Shown one piece after another: positions 43,507 to 54,235 of a DNA stretch of 64,000 nt. Source of the stretch: Anaerolineae bacterium. GTDB taxonomy: Bacteria > Chloroflexota > Anaerolineae > Anaerolineales > Anaerolineaceae. Each line of letters starts with the position of its first letter. Within the stretch, counting starts at the first letter, position 1. Location of the stretch: contig JABLXC010000021.1 in the NCBI GenBank assembly GCA_013178185.1, forward strand, positions 1 to 64,000, given 5' to 3'. A model generated the notes under the pieces. It was not told where the DNA came from, ran no database searches, and saw only the letters and a program-made list of their open reading frames with translations. Position numbers and translations under genes: made by a program.

Positions 43507-44550
43507 ATGAAATTAAAGATAGCTCGGTTCAAAACCTTGTTGATCCTGTCGGTCAATCTATTTATCGTGATGACTTTTGGGGCTTGTTCCATACTGGTCT
43601 CAGATTCCCAGTCCCTAGTTACCACGGCGCCACCCACCTTTATACCTACCACAACAATTCAACCAAAACCATTGGGAGATGCAGAAAACCCTGTTGTCCA
43701 GGGGATTGTCTCACAAGGAGAAAATCAGCTATTAACCGAAGCCGGTGTAGCTCTCTCTGATCTGTTGAAGGCAACCACTGGCTATACTTTTCAAACGCGC
43801 TTCTTTGAAGATTACCCAACCCTGTTGAACGAAATGGATCAGGGGAAAATCCACCTGGCCTGGTTTCCTCCTGTGACCTATATTTATGCACACCAAGAAG
43901 GCTTCGCCCAGGTCGTATTCCTCACCAATCACTTCGGCGTTTTCCAATACGGCTTCCAATTCCTCGCAAACATTGACAGCGGTTTCATCCCCTATTATGA
44001 CCCGGCTTTAGGGGTGAACGTGGCTGATGCAACCACAGCACTACAACAGTTTGCTGCAAGGCAGCCTTGCTATGTTGATCCCACCTCACCTTCCGGCTAC
44101 ATTCTTCCTGCCAGTCTTCTTAGAGCCAGTGCCATTGACACTTTGCCTGGGGCGATGCTACAAAACCATACTGCGGTCATCCGGGCTCTTTATATCAAAG
44201 ATATATGTGATTTTGGCGTTACTTTTGCGGTATCCGGTGACCCCCGCACTTCCGCAAACTTACAAGATTTGCCCGACGTCACTGACCGTATTCAAATCAT
44301 CTGGCGAAGCGATGCAGTGATTCCCAACACCAACTTATCTGTGCTTCCTGAAATCCCGGATGAAATGCGCACAAGCATCATAACCGCTTATCAAGAGGTC
44401 GCAAGATCAGAAAATGGGCTTAATCTCCTTTCAACCACTCTCCAATATGATGTCCAGGGGCTGAGACAATTTGATGATTCAGTGTATACCCCTCTCATGG
44501 ATGCCCTGAAAACCCTGGAAACAAATCCGGCTACCTTGATTGGCAGGTAA
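43507..44550 (+). CDS. PhnD-like ABC transporter binding lipoprotein
   Basis: 347 residues from the ATG at 43507. The signal peptide ends in the lipobox TFGAC (Cys 27), then a Thr/Pro tether. The fold matches PhnD-like phosphate/phosphonate binding proteins (family 12-like): LTEAGVALSDLLKATTGYTFQ, WFPPVTYIYAHQEG, and a C-terminal ISTSII-type helix. No permease or ATPase gene is nearby, so it is an orphan. TGATTATAAT at 43451-43460 gives a leader of about 40 bases with GAAGGA before the ATG. Confidence 0.85.
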   Translation: MKLKIARFKTLLILSVNLFIVMTFGACSILVSDSQSLVTTAPPTFIPTTTIQPKPLGDAENPVVQGIVSQGENQLLTEAGVALSDLLKATTGYTFQTRFFEDYPTLLNEMDQGKIHLAWFPPVTYIYAHQEGFAQVVFLTNHFGVFQYGFQFLANIDSGFIPYYDPALGVNVADATTALQQFAARQPCYVDPTSPSGYILPASLLRASAIDTLPGAMLQNHTAVIRALYIKDICDFGVTFAVSGDPRTSANLQDLPDVTDRIQIIWRSDAVIPNTNLSVLPEIPDEMRTSIITAYQEVARSENGLNLLSTTLQYDVQGLRQFDDSVYTPLMDALKTLETNPATLIGR

Positions 44551-44615
44551 AGATTTCACCGCCCAAATGACTTTCACAGCGTCTTTCATCGCCAGCGTGA
44601 TAAAATTACACAACG

Positions 44616-45347
44616 ATGACAAAATTGATCAAAATGATTTTACAAATACTTCTCTTTACCTTCGCCAGTGGAACCACCGTACTGGCCACAGCCAGGCTAA
44701 TCACAGAGCTAACCACACGTACCAAAATATTTCGAGCAGCAGACGCTCCCTCCTCTCCAGTTGCCATCGTTTTTGGGGCAGGATTGTGGCGAGATGGCAC
44801 ACCAACTGCCGTATTGCGAGACCGGATAGCTACCGCCGTTCAACTCTATCAAGCTGGAAAAGTGCATAAATTATTGATGAGCGGTGACAATCGTCAAGAC
44901 AACTACAATGAACCGGCTGCAATGCTGGAATATGCGGTAAAACTGGGGGTGCCTGCACAGGATATCGTCCTGGATTATGCCGGCCTCCGTACTTATGACA
45001 CCTGTTACAGAGCAAAAGAAATCTTTAAATTATCAGAAGCCATTTTGGTTACTCAACGATTTCATTTACCGCGCGCCGTATACACCTGCAACAACTTAGG
45101 GATAAAAGCCGTCGGCGTTATAGCCGATCAACGCCAATATTCTGTCTATGCGCATGAGTATTGGAAACTTCGAGAAACCCTGGCATCCTTGATTGCGATG
45201 TGGGATGTATGGATTGCCAAACCACTGCCAACCCTGGGAAACCCAGAACCAATTTTCCCAACTTCCCGCCAGATGCCAGCCCCATCTCAACAGGAATCTC
45301 GCACCGACCGCATCGCGGAACAACCTCAAAAACATCGAGGCACATAA
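44616..45347 (+). CDS. SanA/YdcF (DUF218) membrane-anchored protein
   Basis: 243 residues. One N-terminal span (about 5-27). The DUF218 core follows: AIVFGAGLWRDGTPTAVLRDRI, HKLLMSGDNRQDNYNEPAAM, DYAGLRTYDTCYRAKEIF and ILVTQRFHLPRAVYTC. SanA-type proteins influence envelope permeability, but their activity is not settled. The C-terminal tail after residue 200 is Pro-rich. TGATAAAAT (box 44601-44606) lies nine bases before the ATG, so the leader is at most a few bases. Confidence 0.9.
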   Translation: MTKLIKMILQILLFTFASGTTVLATARLITELTTRTKIFRAADAPSSPVAIVFGAGLWRDGTPTAVLRDRIATAVQLYQAGKVHKLLMSGDNRQDNYNEPAAMLEYAVKLGVPAQDIVLDYAGLRTYDTCYRAKEIFKLSEAILVTQRFHLPRAVYTCNNLGIKAVGVIADQRQYSVYAHEYWKLRETLASLIAMWDVWIAKPLPTLGNPEPIFPTSRQMPAPSQQESRTDRIAEQPQKHRGT

Positions 45348-45434
45348 CTTGCACCTTCTCTCAAAATTAGCCGTTTCGCTTTATACTATAAAGGAAACAA
45401 CAAAATATCTTTTTCAATCGATCGGAGCTTTCCA

Positions 45435-46016
45435 ATGAACAGATCTGAAGCGCTGGCCATCGTCAACGAAATGATTAAAAATCCAAACCTGGTGAACCAC
45501 ATGCTCTCCGTAGAAGCCGCCATGCGTTTTTATGCAAAAAAATTCAATGAAGACGAAGAATTGTGGGGCGTTACTGGATTGCTCCATGACTTCGACTGGG
45601 AAATTCACCCAACACTGGATCAACATCCCCAGGATGGTGCCGCCATTCTCAGAGAAAAAGGTGTACCAGAAGAAATTATCCTGGCCGTTTTGAGTCACGC
45701 CGACCACACCGGTGTTCCCCGCTCTACACCCATGAGAAAAGCATTGTACGCCTGTGACGAAATTACAGGCCTGATTACCGCTGTTGCCCTGGTTCGCCCC
45801 TCAAAATCATTATACGATCTCACAGCTTCTTCGGTAAAAAAGAAATGGAAGGACCGCGCTTTTGCAGCCGGGGCAAACCGCGAAGAGATTGCCCAGGCAA
45901 CCCAGGATTTCGGGATCGAACTTTGGACCCATGTGGATAACGTTATTTTAGCAATGCGAACAATCGCCCCCGAATTAGGATTGGTCGGGAATATATCCCC
46001 CCAACCTGAAGGATAG
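45435..46016 (+). CDS. HD-domain metal-dependent phosphohydrolase
   Basis: 193 residues. The HD motif is in LWGVTGLLHDFDWEIHPT, with an earlier His (NHMLSVEAAMR), HPQDGAAIL and a further LSHADHTG. These supply the metal ligands of HD-superfamily hydrolases acting on nucleotides or phosphoesters. There is no signal peptide. CGGAGC precedes the ATG, and TATACT/TATAAA boxes lie about 50 bases upstream. The next gene follows after 34 bases. Confidence 0.87.
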   Translation: MNRSEALAIVNEMIKNPNLVNHMLSVEAAMRFYAKKFNEDEELWGVTGLLHDFDWEIHPTLDQHPQDGAAILREKGVPEEIILAVLSHADHTGVPRSTPMRKALYACDEITGLITAVALVRPSKSLYDLTASSVKKKWKDRAFAAGANREEIAQATQDFGIELWTHVDNVILAMRTIAPELGLVGNISPQPEG

Positions 46017-46050
46017 GATTTCTTGCAGCAATGGCAGAAGGGAGGTCAAA

Positions 46051-47154
46051 ATGACCTTGCAAGGAAAAGGTTTCATGATTTGGCAAATTGCACGCTGCGA
46101 AGGCGGCAACGCCGACGCAATTGCCAACGCCGCACAGGCCGCTGGTTTAACCCATGTCTTGATAAAAATTGCCGATGGACCTTATCCCTACAATAAGGAT
46201 AAAACAACCGGACGAGACCTGGTTCCTCCCGTTGTACAGGCGCTACGCAGCAAAGGCATTCGCGTTTGGGGCTGGCATTATGTTTATGGGGCCAACCCGG
46301 CAGGCGAAGCGCAAATCGCTGTTCGCAGGGTTCAAGAGCTTGGAATCGAAGGCTACGTCATTGATGCCGAAGTCGAATACAAGCAACCTGGCATGGATGC
46401 CGCCGCTCGCCGCTTCATGAGCGATTTACGGAGCGCGCTCCCTAACTTTCCCGTCGCGTTGAGCTCATTTCGCTTTCCCAGTTACCACCCCCAACTTCCC
46501 TGGAAAGATTTTTTAGATAAATGCGACTTCAACATGCCTCAGGTTTACTGGCAGGCAGCTCACAATGCCGGGGCGCAATTGCGCCGCTCAGTACGTGAAT
46601 TTCAAGCCCTGATACCCTATCGCCCGGTCATCCCTACCGGCCCGGTTTACAAAGCTGGCGACTGGGCACCCACCCCGGCGGATGTTATCGAATTCATGGA
46701 CACGGCGCGTGCTTTGAACTTGCCTTCGGCGAATTACTTCGAATGGTATTATGGACGCACCATTTTAAAGCCCGTGTGGGATGCCATTGCTGCCTACTCC
46801 TGGCCCGCCTATCCAACGCCGCCGGACATTACAGAACAATACATCACCGCCCTAAACAGCCACGACGCTAACGCTGTCGCCAGTTTGTATTCACCGCAAG
46901 CCGTCCACATTACAGCCACCCAGACAGTGCAAGGCACCGACGCAATTCGCAACTGGTTCGCCAACTTTTTCAGCCAGGTCCTGCCAAACGCCACTTTTTC
47001 ATTGACCGGCTCTTCCGGGACGGGGAACTCCCGCCATTTCACTTGGGAAGCCAGATCATCAAACAGCGCGGTCAGAAATGGCAACGATACCTTTGGACTG
47101 CTGAATGGGAAAATCGCCTATCATTACAGCTATTTCACTATAACAGCAACCTGA
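46051..47154 (+). CDS. Glycoside-hydrolase-like TIM-barrel protein with SnoaL-like tail
   Basis: 367 residues. Residues 1-250 look like a GH25/DUF1906-type barrel (GFMIWQIARCEGGN, VWGWHYVYGANP, GYVIDAEVEYKQPG with an acidic cluster, FNMPQVYWQAAHN, and ANYFEWYYGR). Residues about 258-365 are NTF2/SnoaL-like (YITALNSHDANAVASLYSPQAV, TDAIRNWFANFF, GNSRHFTWEARSS). No signal peptide is visible, odd for a peptidoglycan hydrolase. GGGAGG precedes the ATG. Activity uncertain; convergent with gyrA. Confidence 0.7.
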   Translation: MTLQGKGFMIWQIARCEGGNADAIANAAQAAGLTHVLIKIADGPYPYNKDKTTGRDLVPPVVQALRSKGIRVWGWHYVYGANPAGEAQIAVRRVQELGIEGYVIDAEVEYKQPGMDAAARRFMSDLRSALPNFPVALSSFRFPSYHPQLPWKDFLDKCDFNMPQVYWQAAHNAGAQLRRSVREFQALIPYRPVIPTGPVYKAGDWAPTPADVIEFMDTARALNLPSANYFEWYYGRTILKPVWDAIAAYSWPAYPTPPDITEQYITALNSHDANAVASLYSPQAVHITATQTVQGTDAIRNWFANFFSQVLPNATFSLTGSSGTGNSRHFTWEARSSNSAVRNGNDTFGLLNGKIAYHYSYFTITAT

Positions 47155-47200
47155 AAAACCGCTTGTTTCTAGATTTTCCAGCTTTTCAAACCCGTGCGGT

Positions 47201-49696
47201 TTAACTCCCAGCCGTTCGGGTTTTACGATTGGCTGTGGATTTACGCGCTGGTTTTCCTGACCAAAAAGCAATATAATCCTGGAGGCGCGTTACCCCTGCA
47301 ATCGAATCCTTACCTTTCACAGAGACCCATTCAAAACCAGCCCGCATCCGCTTTACCGTTGGAATTTCCCCGACCTTGACTTGCTTCGACGCCGCTATTT
47401 TGAAATGTACGATACCCAGCTGCGTCTTTTTCCCGACCATCGTTCCTCTTAACTGAACGCCCGCAGGCAGTTTGCACGCCATTACCCCCTGGCCATAGCG
47501 ACCCTGAAGCGGGAACTCCTCAATGGGTATTGCCCAAATCCTGCCGTCGCTGGAGAATAAGAGCAGGGATTCCGAGATTGCTGGTATTTCAACGCCGATT
47601 ACAGCTTCGCCCTCTCTTAATTTCATTCCATTAACGCCCGCCGCCGCCAGCCCCATCGGCCTCACTTCCTTCTCAGAAAATCGGATGGCCATGCCATCTG
47701 AAGTCATCAGCAAGACCTCGGATTCGCCGTCGGTCAACGCTATATCAAGCAACGAATCGCCGGGGTTTACTTTGACCAGAGTGAAGACCTGTGCAGAAGG
47801 ACCGGGTAGCTCACTGAGTGCCGTTTTTTTCACCAGCCCCAAAGCTGTGGCCGTCAAAACATACCAGGGCTCCTTGATTTCATCTCTTTTCGGTATGGTA
47901 AAGATTGCCGCCAGCCGGTCACCTTCTGCCAGCGGTGAAATCTTGTAGAAGGGAACACCCTCAGAAAATTTCGCTGCTTCCGGCAGCGTTTCAACCAGGA
48001 TGGCGGCTGCCTTACCAGTACTGGTTGCCAGGTAAAGGGTCTGGTGCGTGTTGGTCTTCACGATATGCCGGGCAGCCTCCCTGCCGCTGAAACGCGGCGG
48101 TGTATCGGCGTTAAGCCGGGCAATAATGCCATCCGAAGTAATTCCCACCCACACTTCCTTCGCAGGAGTCAGGGCAGTCGCGGTAAGCAATGCGCCGGCA
48201 GAAACTCCCTCTTTCAAAGTTACAATTTGGGTCTTACGAGGATCGCCAAAAGTCTGCTTAAGGGCAATCAGTTCTGTTTCCACCAAAGCGCGCATCTTCT
48301 TTGGGGAAGCTAACAATTCTTCCAGTTCTTTAATGGATTTCTGCAAGGCCTTAAATTCTTCTTCGATCTTTTTTCTCTCCAGCGCGGCCAGTCTTCTCAA
48401 CGGCATGTCCAGAATAGCCGTACATTGCTCATCACTGAGCTTAAAACGTTTCATTAAACGCGCCCTGGCGGTCTCCACATCGGGCGCATTTCGGATCATC
48501 GTAATGATCTCATCCAGGTTCTTTAATGCCGTCCGTAGCCCATCCAGGATATGGGCTCGTTTGCGGGCGCGTTCCAGTTGATGTTGGCTCCGCCTTTTCA
48601 CAATTAACAGCCGATGCTCAAGGAAAACCCTCAAAGCTTGCTTCAAAGTCAATAAGCGAGGCTCACCATCTACAAGCGCAAGCATCATAATTCCAAAGGT
48701 GGTCTGCAGCGGCGTACGCTGGTATAGCGCCCGCAGCGTCAGGTCGGTATCTGCAGCTTGTTTTAGCTCGATTACAATCCGCATACCCTGGCGGTCCGAT
48801 TCGTCCCTGAGGTCCGCAATCCCTTCCAGTTGTCCTTCCCGCACCAGTTCGGCTATGCGCTCGATCAGGCTTGCTTTATTGACCAGGTAAGGCAACTCGG
48901 TGATGATCAAGCGGTTACGGCCGCGGCTCATCTCCTCAACATGCAGCCGCCCTCGCACGGTAATCCGCCCCCGTCCGGTGGCGTAAGCAGTCAGCAATTC
49001 ATTTTGATCATTCTCCTGCAAGATGATCCCCCCCGTTGGAAAGTCTGGCCCTTTGATGAACTTCATAATGTCTTCAATATTGATCTCTTCCAAGCGAGTC
49101 CATTCTCTCAAAAGGTAGGACAACGCATCAACCACTTCAGACAGGTTATGGGGCGGAATATTGGTCGCCATTCCAACCGCTATTCCGGAACCGCCGTTCA
49201 CCAATAAATTGGGAGCTGCCGACGGCAATACTTCGGGTTCCTTCAATGTGTCATCAAAATTCGGCAGAAAATCGACCGTTTCCTGGTCAATCTGCTCTAG
49301 CAAACTGATGGCGAAAGAGGTAAGCCTTGCTTCGGTGTAGCGCATGGCAGCAGGCGGATCTCCGTCGACGCTTCCAAAGTTTCCCTGACCGTCAATCAGC
49401 GGAATACGAATCGTAAAATCCTGCGCCATTCGCGCCATGGCCTCATAAACCGCCATGTCCCCGTGAGGATGGTACTTGCCCAATACTTCGCCGACAATTC
49501 TGGCTGATTTTTTATGCAGAGAATCGGCGCGCAATCCCATGTCATACATGGCATATAATATTCTTCGTTGAACAGGTTTAAGGCCGTCGCGTGCGTCAGG
49601 CAGCGCCCGCGCCACAATCACACTCATCGCATAATCAAGATAAGACTGCTGCATCTCCTGATCGATATCTACTCTTTTTACCAGGCCTAATTCCAT
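47201..49696 (-). CDS. gyrA: DNA gyrase subunit A (or topoisomerase IV subunit A)
   Basis: 831 residues. The breakage-reunion domain shows [51 protein letters not shown] and the DNA-linking Tyr 120 in [11 protein letters not shown] six-blade C-terminal domain follows. I do not see a clean QRRGGKG GyrA-box, so ParC is possible. The quinolone pocket has Met at the E. coli Ser83 position. AGGAGA precedes the ATG and a good promoter lies at 49732-49760. GyrB/ParE is not in the window. Confidence 0.9.
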   Translation of the reverse strand: MELGLVKRVDIDQEMQQSYLDYAMSVIVARALPDARDGLKPVQRRILYAMYDMGLRADSLHKKSARIVGEVLGKYHPHGDMAVYEAMARMAQDFTIRIPLIDGQGNFGSVDGDPPAAMRYTEARLTSFAISLLEQIDQETVDFLPNFDDTLKEPEVLPSAAPNLLVNGGSGIAVGMATNIPPHNLSEVVDALSYLLREWTRLEEINIEDIMKFIKGPDFPTGGIILQENDQNELLTAYATGRGRITVRGRLHVEEMSRGRNRLIITELPYLVNKASLIERIAELVREGQLEGIADLRDESDRQGMRIVIELKQAADTDLTLRALYQRTPLQTTFGIMMLALVDGEPRLLTLKQALRVFLEHRLLIVKRRSQHQLERARKRAHILDGLRTALKNLDEIITMIRNAPDVETARARLMKRFKLSDEQCTAILDMPLRRLAALERKKIEEEFKALQKSIKELEELLASPKKMRALVETELIALKQTFGDPRKTQIVTLKEGVSAGALLTATALTPAKEVWVGITSDGIIARLNADTPPRFSGREAARHIVKTNTHQTLYLATSTGKAAAILVETLPEAAKFSEGVPFYKISPLAEGDRLAAIFTIPKRDEIKEPWYVLTATALGLVKKTALSELPGPSAQVFTLVKVNPGDSLLDIALTDGESEVLLMTSDGMAIRFSEKEVRPMGLAAAGVNGMKLREGEAVIGVEIPAISESLLLFSSDGRIWAIPIEEFPLQGRYGQGVMACKLPAGVQLRGTMVGKKTQLGIVHFKIAASKQVKVGEIPTVKRMRAGFEWVSVKGKDSIAGVTRLQDYIAFWSGKPARKSTANRKTRTAGS

Positions 49697-49731
49697 GAAT
49701 TTTCTCCTGTAGAAGATGGGTTCGCATCCTT

Positions 49732-49760
49732 ATCTTACGGGCAAATCTACCATTCGTCAA
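49732..49760 (-). promoter_or_regulatory. Promoter of gyrA/parC
   Basis: On the minus strand, TTGACG (49760-49755), a 17-base spacer, then TAAGAT (49737-49732). The start would be near 49725, leaving about 29 bases with AGGAGA before the ATG at 49696. Confidence 0.72.
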
Positions 49761-49780
49761 TCACGGGCCAGCTCAGTGTT

Positions 49781-49822
49781 AAAACAAACGCTCCCTGTCC
49801 AATGTTCCTGGACAGGGAGCGT
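49781..49822 (-). terminator. Intrinsic terminator of rpoC
   Basis: ACGCTCCCTGTCC (49788-49800) pairs perfectly with GGACAGGGAGCGT (49810-49822) around a nine-base loop. On the minus strand it is followed by TTGTTTTAA. It ends rpoC transcription 24 bases past the stop. Confidence 0.92.
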
Positions 49823-49845
49823 GATCGTGACGAAGATAATCGCGT

Positions 49846-52800
49846 TTAATCGCCCGCCGGCAAATTGGAGACAGCCACCTTGCGCTTCGCATTGGCCTCT
49901 TCAATGGCAGGTTCACGGAAACGTCCTTGAACAAAACCGGTGCCGGCCGGGATCAGTTTTCCAATGATCACATTCTCTTTCAAGCCAAAGAGCGGATCCT
50001 CAGTTGACGCAATCGCCGCGCCGGCAAGTACCTTGATCGTGTGTTGGAAAGACGCCGCAGACAGGAACGAATCAGTACTTAAGGAAGCCTTCGTAACGCC
50101 AAGCAGCATTTCTACATATTTTGCAGGCTGTTTGCCTTCAGCAACCAGTTTCTCGTTCATCCGCCGGATTTCCAACCGGTCAACCAGATCCATCGGCAAG
50201 AACGGCGTATCGCCAGGGCGAATGACCTGAACTTTGCCAGTCATCTTTCGAATAATAACTTCGAAGTGCTTATCATTAATATTCTGGCCTTGCGCCCGAT
50301 AAACGCGTTGGATCTCTGTCAAAAGGTACATCTGGCAAGCCTCGCGCCCGTTAATGCGCAATATTGTGTGCGGGTTGAGAGAGCCCTCTGTCAAAGCCTG
50401 TCCGGCGATGACGTGTTCTCCATCCTTAATGACAAGACGGGATGTAGAGGGAATCTCATAATCCTCACTATCGCGATGTTCATAAGAGACCACAACCTTC
50501 CGGCCTTCGATGCGTACCCGTCCCGCATGTTGCGCGACAACTGTAGCTTCACCGTGTGTTGCCAGAACATCACTCAACGAAACCGACGATTCATCTTTTA
50601 CAGCAATTTCCCATTCATCCGGGATCTCGTAAGTATCGTTGACCATCTCGCTGTGTTCCACCCGGACAATTCGCTGGTCAGAGGAGCGATCTGGTTGAAT
50701 GATCTTGGCAACACCGGAAATCTGTGTGATCACAGCCTCGCCTTTTGGCGCCCGCCTTGCTTCAAAAAGCTCTTCGACGCGTGGCAGACCAGTCGTGATA
50801 TCGCCGCCCGCCGCAACACCGCCAGTGTGAAAGGTTCGCAGAGTTAGCTGAGTGCCTGGTTCACCGATAGATTGAGCAGCAACAGTGCCAACAGCAGACC
50901 CTAATTGAACCATCTTCCCACGGCCCAGGTCCATACCATAACATTTCGCACAAATCCCATGTACCAGCTCACAGGTAAGCGGTGAGCGCACCTTGATCGA
51001 CTCAACGCTGGACTTGGCAATTCGAAGCACAACTTCATGATCCAGCATCTGGTCGCGCTCTGCCAGCACTTCTCCAGTAGCAGGGTCAACCACCCGGGCG
51101 GCTGCAAGCCGGCCATATAAGCGCGTTTCTAATGACTGCCCCGCGACGTCATCGGACCGATTGATCCACAGGCCTTCTTGCGTCGCGCAGTCTTCTTCGT
51201 TGATAATAATATCCTGCGCGATATCAACCAGGCGGCGCGTCAAATACCCGGCATCCGCCGTTCGGAGGGCTGTATCTGCAAGGCCTTTTCGGGCGCCATG
51301 GGTCGAAATAAAATATTCAAGCGCAGTCAAACCTTCCCGGAAGTTCGATTGGATAGGAAGGCGGATAATCCGGCCTGCAGGGTCAGCCATCAAACCGCGC
51401 ATTCCGGCAAGCTGTGCAATAGGTCCAAAACCACCTTTTGCAGCCCCAGAGTTTGCCATTGTAGCCAGGTTGCCAACCGGATCCATCGCTTTGCGAACCG
51501 CATCGCCTACCTGTTTCGTGCAAAGCTGCCAGATCTCGATAATCCGTTCGTTCCGCTCTTGTTCGGTCAGAAGGCCACGCCGCCAGGCACGGTTAACATT
51601 TTCAACCTCCTGCTGCGATTTCGCCAGGATATCCTTCTTGTCTTCGGGGATGGTAATATCTCCCACCGCGATCGTCGAACCTGACCGCATGGCATATTCA
51701 AAACCAATGTCTTTGATATAGTCGGCCACAACGGTCGTAACATCCTGCCCGCACAACTCATAAACTTCAGCAATCAGGTCTTTAACGCCGCCCTTATCCA
51801 GCATTTCGTTGAAGAATTGCACCTCAGGGGGCAGAATGCTATTGAAAACGACCCGTCCCACGGTTGTTTTCACCATGGCTGTTCGCGGTTCTGGCAGACG
51901 TCTGCCTTCGTCATCGTACCAGGTCTGCGTCCGCACGGTAATATTCGCGTGAATATCAAGCTGCCCAAGCTGGTAAGCCAGCTCCACCTCATCCATATCT
52001 GCAAAAAACCGCCCATCACCCCGATGCGGGTGGTCATCCTGAACCGTCAGGTAATAAACACCCAGCACCATATCTTTGGATGGGCTGATGATCGGCTCGC
52101 CGTCAGCGGGTTTTAACAAATTTCTTGAAGAGAGCATCAGGTTGCGGGCTTCCCAGACAGCCTTCTCGGCCAACGGTACATGCACTGCCATCTGATCGCC
52201 GTCGAAGTCAGCGTTAAAGGCAGTGGTTACCAGGGGATGAAGTTGGATAGCATTCCCTTCAATAAGCACCGGTTCAAAAGCCTGAATGCCCAGGCGATGC
52301 AATGTTGGCGCGCGATTTAAAAGCACCGGGCGTTCTCGGATAACCTCTTCCAGCACCTCCCAAACTTCAGGGCGGTTTCGCTCGATAAACCTGCGCGCCC
52401 CTTTTACATTGGCAGCATAATTGTGAGAAACCAACCGTGAAATAACGAACGGGCGGTAAAGCTCCAGCGCCATCGATTTAGGTAAGCCACACTGGTAAAG
52501 TTTAAGCGAGGGACCCACCACAATCACAGAACGGCCAGAGTAATCCACACGTTTGCCCAACAGGTTACGACGGAAGCGTCCCTTCTTGCCTTTGAGCATA
52601 TCACTCAACGATCGAAGTTCACGTCGGCCCCGTCGAGAGAGAGCTTTCCCGCGCTGTGAATTATCAATGAGTGAATCAACCGCTTCCTGAAGCATACGCT
52701 TTTCATTTCGAACGATAACGTCAGGAGCGCCCAGTTCAAGCAATCTTTTCAAACGGTTATTACGGTTGATGACGCGCCGGTAGAGATCATTAAGATCAGA

Positions 52801-54087
52801 GGTTGCAAATCTACCGCCATCCAGTTGAACCATCGGGCGCAGGTCGGGCGGGATCACAGGCAGCACAGTCAAAATCATCCACTCGGGACGGTTGCCAGAG
52901 CGCCGAAACGCCTCCACTACTTTTAACCGGGTCGTAGCTTTCTTACGCTTCTGTTTGCTCTTAGAAGTTCTGACTTCATTCCACAGCTCTTCAGCCAGTT
53001 TTTCAAGGTCAAGACGGCGCAGAATGTCGTAGAAGGCTTCTGCGCCCATATCAGCACGGAACACCTGACCCCAGCGCGATTTCAATTCTCTGTACCGATT
53101 TTCACTCAAGAAAATGAAAGGTCGGAGTTCTTGAAGCTCATCACGCAAACGAGAATTCTGATTTTGCGACTCGGTAGACTGGTCTTCAAGCTGGTTGCGG
53201 AGAGTTTCCATCTGTTCATCAGCTTCTGCGCGCACTTGGGCCTTAATCTGGTCAATTTGGGCAAGATCGCGCTGGAGCTCTTCCTTGAACTCGCTCTCCA
53301 ATTCATCCAACCGTTCTTTAACAACCTTTTGAACTCTGGTGATATGCTGAGAATTGATCGTAATTCCTTTTTCGGCAATAACCTGGTTGGCCGCTGCAAA
53401 CACAACCTCGGCGTTCAATGTTTTACCCAGGCTCTCTTGCAGCATCTTCTCAAGCCGCTGTCCCTCTTGAATAACCGGTTCTAAGCGGGTAGCAATCTGT
53501 TCATCCGATCGAGATTGAAGCTCATTGCGCTGCTGCTGAAGCTCATTAATTTTCTTATCACGCGCTTGTTTGACCTCGAGTATCTTCGCGTTGATCTGTG
53601 CAGCAACTTCACGTTCAGAAACGCTGATCTCATCTTCAAGCCGCCGCAGGGCTTTCTGCCGGGCGTCTTCATCTACATAAGTAACGATATATTGTGCAAA
53701 GTATAAAACCCGGTCCAGGTTCCGGCGTGAAATATCCAACAACAGACCCAGATAGGAGGGAATCCGGCGGGTGTACCAGATATGAGCAACCGGCGTTGCC
53801 AGGTCAATATGCCCCATCCGTTCACGGCGCACGGAAGAACGGGTTACTTCGACACCGCACTTATCACAGACAATCCCTTTGTATCGAGGGTTTTTGTATT
53901 TACCGCAATAACATTGCCAATCCCGTGTCGGTCCAAAGATTGCCTCACAAAATAGCCCATCTTTTTCAGGGCGAAGACGGCGATAATTAATCGTCTCAGG
54001 TTTTAGAACCTCTCCATACGACCAACTCCGGATCGTTTCTGGTGAGGCGAGATTAATTCTTAGTGCAACCAGGCCTTTAGTTTCCAC
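49846..54087 (-). CDS. rpoC: RNA polymerase subunit beta' with coiled-coil insertion
   Basis: 1413 residues, GTG start preceded by GAGGAGG. The N-terminal zinc ribbon is Cys 59, 61, 74, 77. The catalytic [12 protein letters not shown] lies at 625-636, with the three Asp that hold magnesium. [45 protein letters not shown] and the C-terminal [19 protein letters not shown] are all intact. Between residue 140 and 325 a charged coiled-coil region replaces the short loop of E. coli or Bacillus. There is no rpoB upstream: the neighbour is an IS1 element and a sensor kinase. Confidence 0.97.
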   Translation of the reverse strand: METKGLVALRINLASPETIRSWSYGEVLKPETINYRRLRPEKDGLFCEAIFGPTRDWQCYCGKYKNPRYKGIVCDKCGVEVTRSSVRRERMGHIDLATPVAHIWYTRRIPSYLGLLLDISRRNLDRVLYFAQYIVTYVDEDARQKALRRLEDEISVSEREVAAQINAKILEVKQARDKKINELQQQRNELQSRSDEQIATRLEPVIQEGQRLEKMLQESLGKTLNAEVVFAAANQVIAEKGITINSQHITRVQKVVKERLDELESEFKEELQRDLAQIDQIKAQVRAEADEQMETLRNQLEDQSTESQNQNSRLRDELQELRPFIFLSENRYRELKSRWGQVFRADMGAEAFYDILRRLDLEKLAEELWNEVRTSKSKQKRKKATTRLKVVEAFRRSGNRPEWMILTVLPVIPPDLRPMVQLDGGRFATSDLNDLYRRVINRNNRLKRLLELGAPDVIVRNEKRMLQEAVDSLIDNSQRGKALSRRGRRELRSLSDMLKGKKGRFRRNLLGKRVDYSGRSVIVVGPSLKLYQCGLPKSMALELYRPFVISRLVSHNYAANVKGARRFIERNRPEVWEVLEEVIRERPVLLNRAPTLHRLGIQAFEPVLIEGNAIQLHPLVTTAFNADFDGDQMAVHVPLAEKAVWEARNLMLSSRNLLKPADGEPIISPSKDMVLGVYYLTVQDDHPHRGDGRFFADMDEVELAYQLGQLDIHANITVRTQTWYDDEGRRLPEPRTAMVKTTVGRVVFNSILPPEVQFFNEMLDKGGVKDLIAEVYELCGQDVTTVVADYIKDIGFEYAMRSGSTIAVGDITIPEDKKDILAKSQQEVENVNRAWRRGLLTEQERNERIIEIWQLCTKQVGDAVRKAMDPVGNLATMANSGAAKGGFGPIAQLAGMRGLMADPAGRIIRLPIQSNFREGLTALEYFISTHGARKGLADTALRTADAGYLTRRLVDIAQDIIINEEDCATQEGLWINRSDDVAGQSLETRLYGRLAAARVVDPATGEVLAERDQMLDHEVVLRIAKSSVESIKVRSPLTCELVHGICAKCYGMDLGRGKMVQLGSAVGTVAAQSIGEPGTQLTLRTFHTGGVAAGGDITTGLPRVEELFEARRAPKGEAVITQISGVAKIIQPDRSSDQRIVRVEHSEMVNDTYEIPDEWEIAVKDESSVSLSDVLATHGEATVVAQHAGRVRIEGRKVVVSYEHRDSEDYEIPSTSRLVIKDGEHVIAGQALTEGSLNPHTILRINGREACQMYLLTEIQRVYRAQGQNINDKHFEVIIRKMTGKVQVIRPGDTPFLPMDLVDRLEIRRMNEKLVAEGKQPAKYVEMLLGVTKASLSTDSFLSAASFQHTIKVLAGAAIASTEDPLFGLKENVIIGKLIPAGTGFVQGRFREPAIEEANAKRKVAVSNLPAGD

Positions 54088-54108
54088 GAATTGCCTCCTC
54101 TGCCATTA

Positions 54109-54150
54109 CAAAAAACAACAAAAACCAAGAGCATCGGGAAAACCCATGCT
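54109..54150 (-). promoter_or_regulatory. Attenuator-like hairpin in the rpoC leader
   Basis: On the minus strand, AGCATGGG-TTTT-CCC-G-ATGCT (54150-54130) forms a stem of eight pairs with one bulged G. It is followed by CTTGGTTTTTGTTGTTTTTT (54129-54110). CAACAAA and TTTGTTG flank it. It lies between the promoter and the ribosome-binding site, so premature termination or antitermination is possible. Confidence 0.55.
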
Positions 54151-54191
54151 TTTGTTGGTTCATCATAAAAACATAGAATACGCAAAAAAAG

Positions 54192-54220
54192 ATTATATCA
54201 CAAAATACCGTGAATCAACC
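54192..54220 (-). promoter_or_regulatory. Promoter of rpoC
   Basis: TGATATAAT on the minus strand (54200-54192) is an extended -10 box. GGTTGA lies 17 bases upstream (54220-54215), with GTTGAT/TTGATT at spacing 16 or 15. The start would be near 54185, leaving a leader of about 98 bases. The IS1 target duplication begins eight bases beyond the -35 region. Confidence 0.65.
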
Positions 54221-54227
54221 AACCTTT

Positions 54228-54235
54228 TTGGACTC
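54228..54235. repeat. IS1 target-site duplication, left copy
   Basis: TTGGACTC, identical to 55026-55033, directly flanking the terminal inverted repeat of the element. Confidence 0.85.

Noticed and set aside
47153-47203. Terminator between the glycosidase-like gene and gyrA (AAACCGC with GCGGTTTTT)
   Set aside because: Only seven pairs with a loop of more than 30 bases; too weak to list.
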